From the NCBI RefSeq assembly GCF_902497555.1, contig NZ_CABVGP010000001.1:1592501-1656500 (forward strand): a stretch of DNA of 64,000 nucleotides, read 5' to 3'. Below are positions 30,683-39,507 of this stretch, in pieces. Numbering within the stretch: position 1 is the stretch's first letter; every line of letters begins with the position of its first letter. The notes under the pieces were generated by a model that saw nothing but the letters and a program-made list of their open reading frames with translations, was not told the DNA's origin and ran no database searches. The DNA is from Amycolatopsis camponoti (lineage in GTDB: Bacteria > Actinomycetota > Actinomycetes > Mycobacteriales > Pseudonocardiaceae). Made by a program: the position numbers and the translations under genes.

Positions 30683-31135
30683 CTAGGCGCACGCGGGCGG
30701 GCCGCCACCGTGGTCGCCTTCCGTTTCCGTGGTGCTCGTCGGCCGGACCGTCACGTCGTGGCGCAGCTCCGGCGGGATGTGGCACTGCGGCTGTGGCCGC
30801 AGCGCCTGCAGCGGGGCGCCCGGGGTGCCGGGCTCCGCCAGGGTGAGCACCGCCCGCAGCGTCCAGACCGGGGTGGCGTGGTACTGCCACGTGACCACCC
30901 GCGGGCTGAACACGTCGGTGCCCGGGAAGGTCGGCACGCGGTAGGCGCTGGCACGGTGCTCGTCCCGGAGGACGATGACATCCGCGCAGGTCGGCCACGT
31001 GTGGACCGCGGCGTAGAGCTCCGGGGCCTCGCGGCCGCCGAACAGGTGCAGCACCCACTTGCGGCGCCGGAGCTCCTCGAGGAGTTCCTCGAGGCCCGGG
31101 CCGCTGGAGCCGCTGTGTGCTGTGGGCGGGGACAC
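30683..31135 (-). CDS. Conserved hypothetical protein
   Basis: A 150-aa protein without a recognised domain. The central part (LEELLEELRRRKWVLHLFGG, ELYAAVHTWPTCADVIVLRD) suggests an alpha/beta fold, followed by VVTWQYHATPVWTLRAVLTL and an unstructured Pro/Thr tail. The start is uncertain: the GTG at 31135 is taken because the upstream extension to 31225 runs through the operator-like sites. It is convergent with ispD (6 bp between stops) and divergent from the GntR gene, so it may belong to that regulator's targets. Confidence 0.6.
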   Translation of the reverse strand: MSPPTAHSGSSGPGLEELLEELRRRKWVLHLFGGREAPELYAAVHTWPTCADVIVLRDEHRASAYRVPTFPGTDVFSPRVVTWQYHATPVWTLRAVLTLAEPGTPGAPLQALRPQPQCHIPPELRHDVTVRPTSTTETEGDHGGGPPACA

Positions 31136-31152
31136 ACTTTCGAGGGTAACTT

Positions 31153-31244
31153 GCGCACTAGAGCGCAGTCCAGCATGTGTACTAGTACACCTGGGTGGTT
31201 CTGAACAGGCCTTTGTGGGACACACTCCGGCGTGCTAGAACACT
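31153..31244. promoter_or_regulatory. Three CTAG-centred sites, putative GntR operators
   Basis: In the divergent region before the GntR gene there are three dyads built on CTAG: GCGCACTAGAGCGC (31153-31166), the perfect palindrome GTGTACTAGTACAC (31177-31190), and GCGTGCTAGAACAC (31230-31243). CTAG is rare in such GC-rich DNA, and HutC-type GntR operators such as the DasR box also have a central CTAG-like core. The first two centres are 24 bp apart. Autoregulation plus control of the divergent gene is a reasonable guess. Confidence 0.55.
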
Positions 31245-31274
31245 TGTGCGTGATTTCCGGCGTGAGGAGCCGCC

Positions 31275-32024
31275 TTGCCCACCCTCGACCGTCCTGAGCC
31301 GCCGTACCTGCAGATCGCGGGCCGGATCCGGGAAGACATCCTGTCCGGCCGGCTGCAGGAGGGCGACGCGGTGCCGTCCGCCCGCGAGATCGCGCGCACC
31401 TGGGCCGTCGCCATGGCGACGGCCACCAAGGTCCTGGCCACGCTGCGCTCGCAAGGGCTCGTGCGCCCCGTGCGCGGCGTCGGTACGGTCGTCGACCGCG
31501 GCGGCCTGCACCGCACCGCCCGCGACCGCAACGCCGCTTCGACGCGGACGGGCCGGATCTACCCGCCCGGCCACTACGCCGTGATCCGGTCGGCCGGCCT
31601 CGAGCAGGCGCCCGAACGCGCCGCGGCCGCGCTGGGCCTGGAGGAGGGCGCTCCGGCGATCCGGCGGCGGCGTACCACCTACGGGCCGGACTCGCGGCCG
31701 CTGTCGACGTCGACGTCGTGGTTCGACGGCACGCTGTCGGCCAAGGCGCCGGCGCTGCTGGTCCCCGAGCGGATCGTCGAGGGCACCTCGGCCCACGCGG
31801 CCGCGCGGCTCGGCACGAAGATCGCGACGACGCAGGAAAGGCACGCGGCGGGCCGCGCGAGCGAGGAGGAGGCGGCCGAACTGGGGCTGCCGGCCGGTTC
31901 GCCGGTGCTGCTGGGCCGGAGCACCTTCCTGGCGGCCGACGGGACGGTCGTCGAGTACGGTGAGTCCGCCGCCTTGCCCGACCACTGGGTTTTCTACGAG
32001 TACACGACTGAGGACGGCGAATGA
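31275..32024 (+). CDS. GntR/HutC family transcriptional regulator
   Basis: A 249-aa regulator. The N-terminal winged HTH is typical GntR: PPYLQIAGRIREDILSGRLQ, PSAREIARTWAVAMATATK, LRSQGLVRPVRGVGTVV. The C-terminal UTRA effector domain is of HutC type (PAIRRRRTTYG, TTQERHAAGRASEEEAAELG, and SPVLLGRSTFLAADGTVVEY). The TTG start at 31275 has GAGGAG 6 bp upstream. Its stop overlaps the purC ATG (ATGA), so regulator and purine enzyme are co-translated, which is unusual. The effector is unknown; a purine-pathway metabolite is possible. Confidence 0.86.
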   Translation: MPTLDRPEPPYLQIAGRIREDILSGRLQEGDAVPSAREIARTWAVAMATATKVLATLRSQGLVRPVRGVGTVVDRGGLHRTARDRNAASTRTGRIYPPGHYAVIRSAGLEQAPERAAAALGLEEGAPAIRRRRTTYGPDSRPLSTSTSWFDGTLSAKAPALLVPERIVEGTSAHAAARLGTKIATTQERHAAGRASEEEAAELGLPAGSPVLLGRSTFLAADGTVVEYGESAALPDHWVFYEYTTEDGE

Positions 32025-32863
32025 AGCACATCCACGCGGGCAAGGTCCGCGACCTGTACGAACTCGACGGCGGGGACATCCTGCTCGTCGCGTCCGACCG
32101 GGTCTCGGTCTACGACGTCTCGCTGCCGACGCCGATCCCGGACAAGGGCGCGCTGCTCAACCAGCTGTCCGCGTGGTGGTTCGAGCGGATGTCCGGTGTG
32201 GTCCCGAACCACGTCGTCTCGACGACGGACGTCCCCGAAGAGTTCGCCGGCCGCGCGATGCGGTGCAAGCCGCTGAAGATGGTCCAGGTCGAGTGCATCG
32301 CGCGCGGCCACCTCGCCGGCCTCGGCCTGCGCGAGTACCAGCGCGACGGCAAGATCTCCGGCGTCGCGCTCCCGCCGGGCCTGGTCGAGGGCGACAAGCT
32401 GCCGGAGCCGATCTTCACGCCGACGACGAAGATCTCCGACACCGGCCACGACGAGTTCATGACCTTCGACGAGGTGCTGAACGAGATCGGCGAAGACACC
32501 GCGAAGCGGCTTCGCGAGCTGACGCTGGAGATCTACACGAAGGGCGCGGAGCACGCCGCGAAGCAGGGCGTGATCATCGCGGACACGAAGCTGGAGTTCG
32601 GTTTCGACGCCGACGGCACGCTGACCCTCGGCGACGAGGTCCTGACCTCGGACTCGTCGCGATTCTGGCCCGCCGACGAGTGGGAGCCGGGCCGTCCGCA
32701 GCACGCGTTCGACAAGCAGTTCGTGCGGGACTGGTCGCGTTCGACGGGCTGGGACCAGACCCCGCCCGGGCCCGAGATCCCGGCGGAGATCGTCGAGCAG
32801 ACGCGGCAGCGCTACACCGAGGTCTACGAGCGGATCACGGGGAAGACCTGGGTTCGTGGGTGA
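32021..32863 (+). CDS. purC: Phosphoribosylaminoimidazole-succinocarboxamide synthase
   Basis: A 280-aa SAICAR synthetase, the ATP-dependent condensation of CAIR with aspartate in purine synthesis. Signatures are HAGKVRDLYEL near the N-terminus, LLVASDRVSVYDVSLPTPIP, ECIARGHLAGLGLREYQ, and IADTKLEFGFD, followed by LTSDSSRFWPADEW. Length and motif order are normal for the family. Its ATG overlaps the GntR stop codon. A 70-aa open frame follows with an 8-nt overlap. The usual partners purS and purQ are not in this window. Confidence 0.96.
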   Translation: MKHIHAGKVRDLYELDGGDILLVASDRVSVYDVSLPTPIPDKGALLNQLSAWWFERMSGVVPNHVVSTTDVPEEFAGRAMRCKPLKMVQVECIARGHLAGLGLREYQRDGKISGVALPPGLVEGDKLPEPIFTPTTKISDTGHDEFMTFDEVLNEIGEDTAKRLRELTLEIYTKGAEHAAKQGVIIADTKLEFGFDADGTLTLGDEVLTSDSSRFWPADEWEPGRPQHAFDKQFVRDWSRSTGWDQTPPGPEIPAEIVEQTRQRYTEVYERITGKTWVRG

Positions 32864-33068
32864 GTGTGACCCGTACCGGCTGATCGACGACGTCGAGACG
32901 TTGCTGACCGAGCGCGGGTTCGCCCCCGAGCGCGTGCCCGGGCGCGGAGGCGACCGGCTGGCGGGTGCCAGCCGCCTCCTGCGCGGGTTCGGGCTGGAGC
33001 CCCGGATGGCCCCGGAAGACGCGCTCGACCTCGGCGTGCCGTTCCAGGGCCGGATCAACCAGGATTAG
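32856..33068 (+). CDS. Small hypothetical protein after purC
   Basis: A 70-aa acidic soluble protein (ECDPYRLIDDVETLLTERGF at the start, GVPFQGRINQD at the end). It is not PurS, which often follows purC. The GTG at 32856 lies inside the end of purC (8-nt overlap), and codon use has high third-position GC. It ends 4 nt into the convergent aldo/keto reductase gene. The position argues for a real gene, but length and lack of a family leave doubt. Confidence 0.5.
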   Translation: MGECDPYRLIDDVETLLTERGFAPERVPGRGGDRLAGASRLLRGFGLEPRMAPEDALDLGVPFQGRINQD

Positions 33069-34054
33069 GGGCTCCTGGTCAGGCTCGCGTCGCGCTCGAC
33101 GACGTCGCCGAGGACGTCGTCGATGGCGGTCAGCAGGTCGGCGTCGAGCTTCTTGCCGGCGGCCTTGACGTTCTCGTGCACCTGCTCCGGGCGCGAAGCC
33201 CCGATGATCGCCGAGGCGACGTTCGGGTTCTGCAGCACCCACGCGACGGCCAGCTGAGCGAGGCTCAGGTCGGCCTGCTTGGCGAGCGGCTCCAGCTCGG
33301 CGACGCGTTTGAGGACGTTCTCGTCGAGGAAGCGGGCGACCATGTTGGCACCGCCCTTCTCGTCGGTGGCGCGCGAGCCGGCGGGGTAGTCGGCGCCGGG
33401 CTTGTACTTGCCGGTGAGGACGCCCTGCGCGATCGGCGACCAGACGATCTGGCTCAGGCCCTCACGCTCCGAAGCGGGGATGACCTGGTCCTCGATGACG
33501 CGCCAGAGCATGTTGTACTGCGGCTGGTTCGAGACGAGCGGGACCTTCAGCTCCCGCGCGAGGGCGGCACCGCGGCTGATCTGCTCGCCGGTCCACTCGG
33601 AGACGCCGACGTAGAGCACCTTGCCCTGGCGGACGAGGTCGGCGAAGGCGAGCATCGTCTCTTCGAGCGGGACGGTCCGGTCGAACCGGTGCGCCTGGTA
33701 GAGGTCGAGGTAGTCGGTGCCGAGCCGCTGCAGGGACGCGTGGGCCGACTCCATGATGTGCTTGCGGGACAGGCCCTTGTCGTTGGGGCCCTTGGGGCCG
33801 GTGGGCCAGAAGACCTTGGTGAAGATCTCCAGGCTTTCCCGCCGCTGCCCCTTCAGACCGCGGCCCAGCACCGATTCGGCGGCGGTGTTGGCGTAGACGT
33901 CGGCTGTATCGAACGTGGTTATGCCCGCGTCGAGGGCGGCTTTGATGCAGGCGTGCGCCTGGTCCTCCTCGACCTGGGAACCATGGGTGAGCCAGTTCCC
34001 GTACGAGATCTCACTGACGTTGAGGCCGCTGCGGCCGAGACGACGAAACTCCAT
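33065..34054 (-). CDS. Aldo/keto reductase
   Basis: A 329-aa NADPH-dependent TIM-barrel oxidoreductase of the voltage-gated potassium channel beta-subunit-like AKR branch (YghZ/Tas-like). The catalytic tetrad is recognisable: FDTADVYANTAAE (Asp, Tyr), IFTKVFW (Lys), and LYQAHRFD (His). The NADPH-binding C-terminal part is VASAIIGASRPEQVHENV. The start (MEFRRLGRSGLNVSEISYG) is a standard AKR beginning. Substrate unknown; often a carbonyl detoxifying enzyme. It is convergent with the purC unit. Confidence 0.92.
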   Translation of the reverse strand: MEFRRLGRSGLNVSEISYGNWLTHGSQVEEDQAHACIKAALDAGITTFDTADVYANTAAESVLGRGLKGQRRESLEIFTKVFWPTGPKGPNDKGLSRKHIMESAHASLQRLGTDYLDLYQAHRFDRTVPLEETMLAFADLVRQGKVLYVGVSEWTGEQISRGAALARELKVPLVSNQPQYNMLWRVIEDQVIPASEREGLSQIVWSPIAQGVLTGKYKPGADYPAGSRATDEKGGANMVARFLDENVLKRVAELEPLAKQADLSLAQLAVAWVLQNPNVASAIIGASRPEQVHENVKAAGKKLDADLLTAIDDVLGDVVERDASLTRSP

Positions 34055-34113
34055 GGGTGGGAGTTTAGGCGGTAATCGTTTGCTTTGCTAACGACCCTGG
34101 AGTGACTCCAGCT

Positions 34114-34332
34114 TCACTTGGGCTGTTCGTCCTTGGTGTCCGCTGGTGGGCCGGTCTCGATCTCGAAGAACGGCAGCTTGAGGCGGAACCGCTCGCCGTC
34201 CTTGCGCTTCGCGAGGTGGAGGCGGTAGATCAGCCAGGCGCCGAGGAAGACGATGACCAGGATGGCGGCGATGGCCCAGAGGCTCGCCGCGGACATGCCG
34301 GCGACCCGGGACAGGACGACTTCGAACGACAC
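34114..34332 (-). CDS. Small single-pass membrane protein
   Basis: A 72-aa protein with one central transmembrane helix (SLWAIAAILVIVFLGAWLIY), a short outside N-terminus and a charged cytoplasmic tail (HLAKRKDGERFRLKL, then acidic TKDEQPK). No family name is recognised. The GTG start at 34332 is preceded by a long, structured non-coding region that could be its leader. The aldo/keto reductase gene follows 59 bp downstream. Confidence 0.65.
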   Translation of the reverse strand: MSFEVVLSRVAGMSAASLWAIAAILVIVFLGAWLIYRLHLAKRKDGERFRLKLPFFEIETGPPADTKDEQPK

Positions 34333-34715
34333 GAGCAGCCCTCACCGCTGACGAGTCCCGGGGCGTCCCCACCAGCCGGTCAAGGGTGGTGTTGCCACTT
34401 CAGCTTCGGCCGGCTCATTCGAGCCTGCCAATGTCGCGCCACGCCCGGCGCCCTGGCCCCGGAGTGGCTGCATGTCACACAGTGCAGCCAGGCAGAGCGC
34501 GCATCGTGTTGTTGCCAACACGGACACGTCTCGGCCCCATAGCCGCCCTAGCCAGCGCGAAACTCCCTGTGAAAGGAGCTTCGTCACCTGCTCGGTGACA
34601 CCCTTCCGGACACGTCGAAACGAAGTTTAACGCGCCCTGTGTCGTGCGGGCGCTGTGGTCCGCGGATGCGCGGCGCGCCGGGTCGTCTGCTCGCGCGGAT
34701 CGCTTCGGACAGCAA
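34333..34715. other. Long structured intergenic region without a gene
   Basis: The gap between the small membrane gene and the DUF3043 gene is 443 bp. The only long open frame in it (minus strand, 34342-34587) has many A/T third positions and rare codons, so it is not coding. Three stable hairpins are visible: TGGCTGCA/TGCAGCCA (34465-34490, 10-nt loop), CGTGTTG/CAACACG with loop TTGC (34505-34522), and GTCACC/GGTGAC (34583-34599). It may be the leader of the minus-strand membrane gene or a separate small RNA. I cannot match it to a known RNA family. Confidence 0.45.
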
Positions 34716-34748
34716 GAAGGCGGGTGGAGGCTCGCTCCACCCGCCTTC
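34716..34748 (-). terminator. Terminator after the DUF3043 gene
   Basis: A perfect 14-bp stem, GAAGGCGGGTGGAG (34716-34729) with CTCCACCCGCCTTC (34735-34748), 5-nt loop, 27 bp past the stop codon on the minus strand, followed there by TTGCTG. A direct repeat CAGCTCAGTTCG (34757 and 34773) lies between stop codon and hairpin. Confidence 0.82.
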
Positions 34749-34775
34749 TCGAAAACAGCTCAGTTCGAAACCAGC

Positions 34776-35423
34776 TCAGTTCGGGATCGGGTCCCCGGGC
34801 TTCAACCGCGGCTTCGGCACCCGCAGCCGCCGGATCTGCGACGCCCGGACGAACGCGTACCAGCCGATCGAGCGGCCCGCGATCGGCTCCTTCGGGAACT
34901 TCTCCCGCGCCAGCTTCGCGATCTTGCGTCCGTTCACGAAGCCCTCGATCGCCATCACCAGCAGCATCGCCGTGCACAGCAGCGTGATGTACGACTGGAC
35001 CTGGGGCAGCGGCACCAGCAGCGCCAGGAACACCAGGATCGCCAGCGGCATGAACAGGCCCAGCAGGTTGCGCCGCGTGTCGACCAGGTCGCGGACGTAC
35101 GCCTTCACCGGCCCGCGGTCGCGCGGGAGCAGGTACTTGTCGTCGCCCGCCATCATGCGGTCGCGGCGGAGCTTGGCCGCCGCGCGGCGGTCTTCCTTGG
35201 TCTGGGGGTTCGACTTGCGCAGTTCCTTGTTGCGCTTCATCGCCTCGCGCATGGAGGTGGGCGGCGGCGCCACCGGGCCGCGCCGCTTCGCCTCCGCGTC
35301 TCGGCGCTTCGGCGTAGCCTTGCCCTTACCGGGCGTGTACGACTTGCCGTTGACGTCGACGGCTTCCGCGGCCTCCGGCTCTTCGGCGGCGGTGTCTGTG
35401 GTGCTTCGGCGCAGGAACCTCAC
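34776..35423 (-). CDS. DUF3043 membrane protein
   Basis: A 215-aa protein of the actinobacterial DUF3043 family. The N-terminal 100 residues are highly charged and disordered (KGKATPKRRDAEAKRRG, REAMKRNKELRKSN). Two transmembrane helices follow (LFMPLAILVFLALLVPL, then ITLLCTAMLLVMAIEGF), and a basic C-terminal region (RRLRVPKPRLKPGDP). Both termini would be cytoplasmic. Function unknown. The GTG start at 35423 was taken because it begins the conserved MRFLRR. It is divergent from erpA; a comparable membrane protein lies in this neighbourhood in mycobacteria. Confidence 0.88.
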   Translation of the reverse strand: MRFLRRSTTDTAAEEPEAAEAVDVNGKSYTPGKGKATPKRRDAEAKRRGPVAPPPTSMREAMKRNKELRKSNPQTKEDRRAAAKLRRDRMMAGDDKYLLPRDRGPVKAYVRDLVDTRRNLLGLFMPLAILVFLALLVPLPQVQSYITLLCTAMLLVMAIEGFVNGRKIAKLAREKFPKEPIAGRSIGWYAFVRASQIRRLRVPKPRLKPGDPIPN

Positions 35424-35569
35424 CTCACCAGGGTATTGCAGGCGTCACGCCGCCGTTCACCAGGTCGATCGATGTGCGACCATGGTGGGGGAACAGAACG
35501 GACGCTCCGGGTGTTGAAGACGTCAGCACGAGGACTATCCGCAGTGAGTTCGAACTTAGAGGGAGTGCC

Positions 35570-35947
35570 ATGACGACCGCTGAGCACGCCGGCGCGACGC
35601 AGGCCGAGACCACCGAAGAAACCCACGGCGTCACGCTGACCGACGCCGCGGCTTCCAAGGCGAGGGCCCTGCTCGAGCAGGAGGGCCGCGACGACATGCA
35701 CCTGCGCATCGCCGTCCAGCCCGGTGGCTGCGCGGGCCTGCGCTACCAGCTGTTCTTCGACGAGCGTTCGCTCGACGGCGACCTGTTCCGCGACTTCGAC
35801 GGCCTCAAGGTCGCCGTCGACCGGATGAGCGCGCCGTACGTGTCGGAAGCCGTCATCGACTTCGTGGACACGATCGAGAAGCAGGGCTTCACGATCGACA
35901 ACCCGAACGCCACCGGCTCCTGCGCCTGCGGCGACTCGTTCCACTGA
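35570..35947 (+). CDS. erpA: Iron-sulfur cluster insertion protein
   Basis: A 125-aa A-type carrier of the HesB/IscA/ErpA family, which hands Fe-S clusters to apo-proteins in the cytoplasm. The three conserved Cys are present: one in QPGGCAGLRYQL and two in GSCACGDSF at the C-terminus. The first 20 residues are a variable acidic tail. GGGAG stands 5 bp before the ATG at 35570. It matches the M. tuberculosis gene Rv2204c in position. Nearby Fe-S clients include LipA and the Rieske protein QcrA. A terminator follows. Confidence 0.94.
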   Translation: MTTAEHAGATQAETTEETHGVTLTDAAASKARALLEQEGRDDMHLRIAVQPGGCAGLRYQLFFDERSLDGDLFRDFDGLKVAVDRMSAPYVSEAVIDFVDTIEKQGFTIDNPNATGSCACGDSFH

Positions 35948-35977
35948 GTCACAGCGTCGCGCAAGACGGCCACGAAG

Positions 35978-36014
35978 AAGGCCCCGACCTCCGTGCGGAG
36001 GGCGGGGCCTTTTT
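35978..36014. terminator. Terminator after erpA
   Basis: The outer stem AAGGCCCCG/CGGGGCCTT (35978-35986, 36003-36011) and inner stem CCTCC/GGAGG (35988-35992, 35997-36001) are followed by T residues up to 36014. It lies 31 bp after the erpA stop and can also serve the convergent small gene at 36028. Confidence 0.9.
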
Positions 36015-36027
36015 CGTCGCTGCGGGC

Positions 36028-36198
36028 CTACACGTAGGCGTCGAGCTCCGCGACCTGGGCGTGGCACGCCTCGTCGACCTGCCACGGCTTGGCCGTGACT
36101 CGGGGCAGCGGGAGGTCCTCCGCCTGGAGCGTCGCCGGGATGAGCGCGCAGTCGGCGATCAGCTCGGACAGGGTCTCGGGTTCGGTGAGGGCGTTCAC
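36028..36198 (-). CDS. Short conserved-looking protein, unknown function
   Basis: A 56-aa acidic protein read from GTG 36198 to TAG 36028. It begins VNALTEPETLSELIADCAL and ends in ELDAYV, with PRVTAKPWQVDEACHAQVAE in between. Almost every codon ends in G or C (only two of 56 do not), which is strong evidence for translation in this genome. Two Cys residues are present. No clear ribosome site precedes the GTG. It is divergent from adoK and convergent with erpA. Family not recognised. Confidence 0.6.
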   Translation of the reverse strand: MNALTEPETLSELIADCALIPATLQAEDLPLPRVTAKPWQVDEACHAQVAELDAYV

Positions 36199-36283
36199 GA
36201 TTCGTAACGCTATTGATCCGCTCTCGACTGGAGAAGGAGTACCAGCCGGTAGTGTCGGTTGGGCGTGCGCGGACTACCCGGTT

Positions 36284-36295
36284 GGGTCATGACCC
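36284..36295. promoter_or_regulatory. 12-bp perfect palindrome upstream of adoK
   Basis: GGGTCATGACCC lies in the divergent promoter region, 52 bp before the adoK start. It is flanked by outer matching arms TACCC (36275-36279) and GGGTA (36298-36302). It may be an operator for adoK and/or the divergent 56-aa gene. The regulator is not evident. Confidence 0.4.
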
Positions 36296-36323
36296 GGGGG
36301 TAACTTCGTGCCTTTTGCCGTGA

Positions 36324-37337
<1,014 letters not shown>

Positions 37338-37344
37338 CCCCCGT

Positions 37345-37392
37345 GGTCGTGAGTGAGAAACAGTGTTCTAACCCTGTTTCTCACTCACGACC
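37345..37392. repeat. Palindromic intergenic element, copy 2
   Basis: The 19-bp perfect arms GGTCGTGAGTGAGAAACAG and CTGTTTCTCACTCACGACC enclose TGTTCTAACC. It lies between the convergent adoK and asnB genes, 7 bp after the adoK stop codon. The core is the exact reverse complement of the copy at 24144. Its position makes a two-way terminator role likely. Confidence 0.95.
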
Positions 37393-37406
37393 GGCCGCGG
37401 CAGAGA

Positions 37407-39341
37407 TCAGAGCTTGACCGGGTACACCGGCTCCGGGATCTCGGGCTTGATGCGGTGCTCGACGAAGATGCCGTGCCACAGCATGAACACGATCAGCGCC
37501 CACAGCTGGCGGCTGCGGTCGAGCTGCCCCGCCTTGTGCTCCTCCAGCAGGGCCAGGATCGCCTTCTTGTCCAGCAGCTCCTCGGCGCGTGAATCGTTGA
37601 TGATCCCCTTCGCCCAGTCGTACATCTCGTTGCGCAGCCACAGCCGGATCGGCACCGGGAACCCGAGCTTGCGGCGGTTCAGCACGTGCGCCGGGATGAT
37701 CTTGGCCAGGGCCTGGCGCAGCGCGTACTTCGTCGTGCCGTGCGCCAGCTTCTGGTCCAGCGGGATCGAGGCCGCGACCTTGAACACCTCGGCGTCGAGG
37801 AACGGCACCCGCAGCTCCAGCGAGTTCGCCATCGTCACCTTGTCGGCCTTGACCAGGATGTCGCCGCGCAGCCAGGTGTAGAGGTCGACGTGCTGCATCC
37901 GCGCCACCGGGTCCCAGCCGCGCGAGACGTCGTACCAGGGCGCCGTGACGTCCTTGAAGCCGACGCCTTCCTGGTAGCTCTTCAGCACGTTGCGCAGCTG
38001 GTCGTCCCGGAAGTTGCGGGCGTTGCCGTAGTAGCGGTCCTCCAGCGGCAGCGCGCCGCGGCGCAGCAGGTCCTTGCCGCGGGTGCCCTCGGGGATCTTC
38101 GTCGACACCTTGCCGATGAGCTTCCGCATGCCGCCCGGGATCTTCTCGAACGGCGCCAGCGAGATCGGCTCGTTGTAGATCGTGTAGCCGCCGAACAGCT
38201 CGTCCGCGCCTTCGCCGGACAGCACCGCCTTGACGTGCTTGCGGGCCTCGCGCGCGATGAACCACAGCGGGACCAGCGCCGGGTCGGCCACCGGGTCGTC
38301 GAGGTACCAGACGATGAGCGGCAGGGCCTCCATCATCTCGTCCGCCGACACCGTGCGGACCACGTGCTTCACGCCGATCGCGGCGGCCGACTCGGCGGCG
38401 ACGTCGACCTCGGAGTAGCCCTCGCGCTCGAACCCGGTGGTGAACGCGATCAGGTTCGGGTTGTGCTCCTTGGCCAGCGTGGCGGTGGCCGTGGAGTCGA
38501 TGCCGCCCGACAGGAACGCGCCCACGGTGACGTCGGGGTCGGAGATCATGTGCTTGCCGACCGAGTCGCGCATCACATCGGCGATGCGCTGGTACAGCTC
38601 CTCGGCCTCGGCCGGCCCGTTGACCGGCTTCGTCGCGAACTGCGGGTGGAAGTAGCGGGTGAACTTCACCTCACCGCCCGGGACCACCTCGAACGACGTC
38701 CCGGACTCGACGCGGCGGATCGCGGTGTGCAGCGACTCGGGCTCGGGTACGTACTGCAGGACCAGGTAGTGCTGCAGCGCCTTCCGGTCCAGCTCCTGCG
38801 CGACGCCGAGGGTGTCCGACAGCTCCAGCAGGCTCTTCTTCTCGCTGGAGAACGCCACCCCGCCCGGGCCGGCCGAGTAGAAGAGCGGCTTGATCCCGAA
38901 CGGGTCGCGCGCACCGAAGACGCGCTTCTCCTGGGAGTCCCAGATCATGAAGGCGAACATGCCGCGCAGGCGCTTCACCCAGTCGGCGCCGAGGTAGTGG
39001 AAGCCGGCGACGATGGCCTCGCCGTCGCCCTCGGTCTCGAACTTCGCGCCGTGCTGCTCGGCCAGCTCGGCGCGCAGCTCCAGGTAGTTGTAGATCTCGC
39101 CGTTGAAGTTCATCGTGTAGCGGCCCGGCGCCTCCGGCGGCCCCCAGACCAGCGGCTGGTGGGCGTGCTCGACGTCGATGAAGGCGAGCCGGTTGAAGCC
39201 GTAGACGACCTCGGCGTCGGCCCACGTGTCCTGCTCGTCGGGGCCGCGGTGGCGCTGGCAGCGCATGGCCGCGCCGACGGCGTCACGCGCGTTCGCGGCG
39301 CCGGTCTCGGTCGCGCAGATCAGTCCAAGCAGGCCGCACAC
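37407..39341 (-). CDS. asnB: Asparagine synthetase (glutamine-hydrolysing)
   Basis: A 644-aa cytosolic enzyme that makes asparagine from aspartate, ATP and glutamine. The N-terminal Cys2 (MCGLLGLI) is the glutaminase nucleophile once the initiator Met is removed. RHRGPDEQD and FNGEIYNYLELR belong to the Ntn-hydrolase domain. The C-terminal synthetase domain has the PP-loop SGGIDSTATA and the ATP-binding region GEGADELFGGY. It corresponds to M. tuberculosis Rv2201, which has also been linked to amidation of diaminopimelate in the cell wall in related actinobacteria (AsnB/LtsA). The start codon is GTG. It is divergent from ctaC. Confidence 0.95.
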   Translation of the reverse strand: MCGLLGLICATETGAANARDAVGAAMRCQRHRGPDEQDTWADAEVVYGFNRLAFIDVEHAHQPLVWGPPEAPGRYTMNFNGEIYNYLELRAELAEQHGAKFETEGDGEAIVAGFHYLGADWVKRLRGMFAFMIWDSQEKRVFGARDPFGIKPLFYSAGPGGVAFSSEKKSLLELSDTLGVAQELDRKALQHYLVLQYVPEPESLHTAIRRVESGTSFEVVPGGEVKFTRYFHPQFATKPVNGPAEAEELYQRIADVMRDSVGKHMISDPDVTVGAFLSGGIDSTATATLAKEHNPNLIAFTTGFEREGYSEVDVAAESAAAIGVKHVVRTVSADEMMEALPLIVWYLDDPVADPALVPLWFIAREARKHVKAVLSGEGADELFGGYTIYNEPISLAPFEKIPGGMRKLIGKVSTKIPEGTRGKDLLRRGALPLEDRYYGNARNFRDDQLRNVLKSYQEGVGFKDVTAPWYDVSRGWDPVARMQHVDLYTWLRGDILVKADKVTMANSLELRVPFLDAEVFKVAASIPLDQKLAHGTTKYALRQALAKIIPAHVLNRRKLGFPVPIRLWLRNEMYDWAKGIINDSRAEELLDKKAILALLEEHKAGQLDRSRQLWALIVFMLWHGIFVEHRIKPEIPEPVYPVKL

Positions 39342-39507
39342 GGGTACTCACACACCTTCAGGGTCTTCGTGGGGCTGGGGAGCGCCCAGTATGCCGGGCA
39401 GGCCGTGGCGAGTACCACGCGCGTCATGGGTTACCCCTTGGTCAGCGTGGAGCGTGAACTCGGCTAGGCTCCGGCCTGTCACAAAGATCTGTCGTAGGAG
39501 GCTCTGG

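Noticed and set aside
34342..34587. 81-codon open frame on the minus strand
   Set aside because: Third codon positions are not GC-biased and several rare codons occur, unlike every real gene here. The stretch is better explained by RNA structure.
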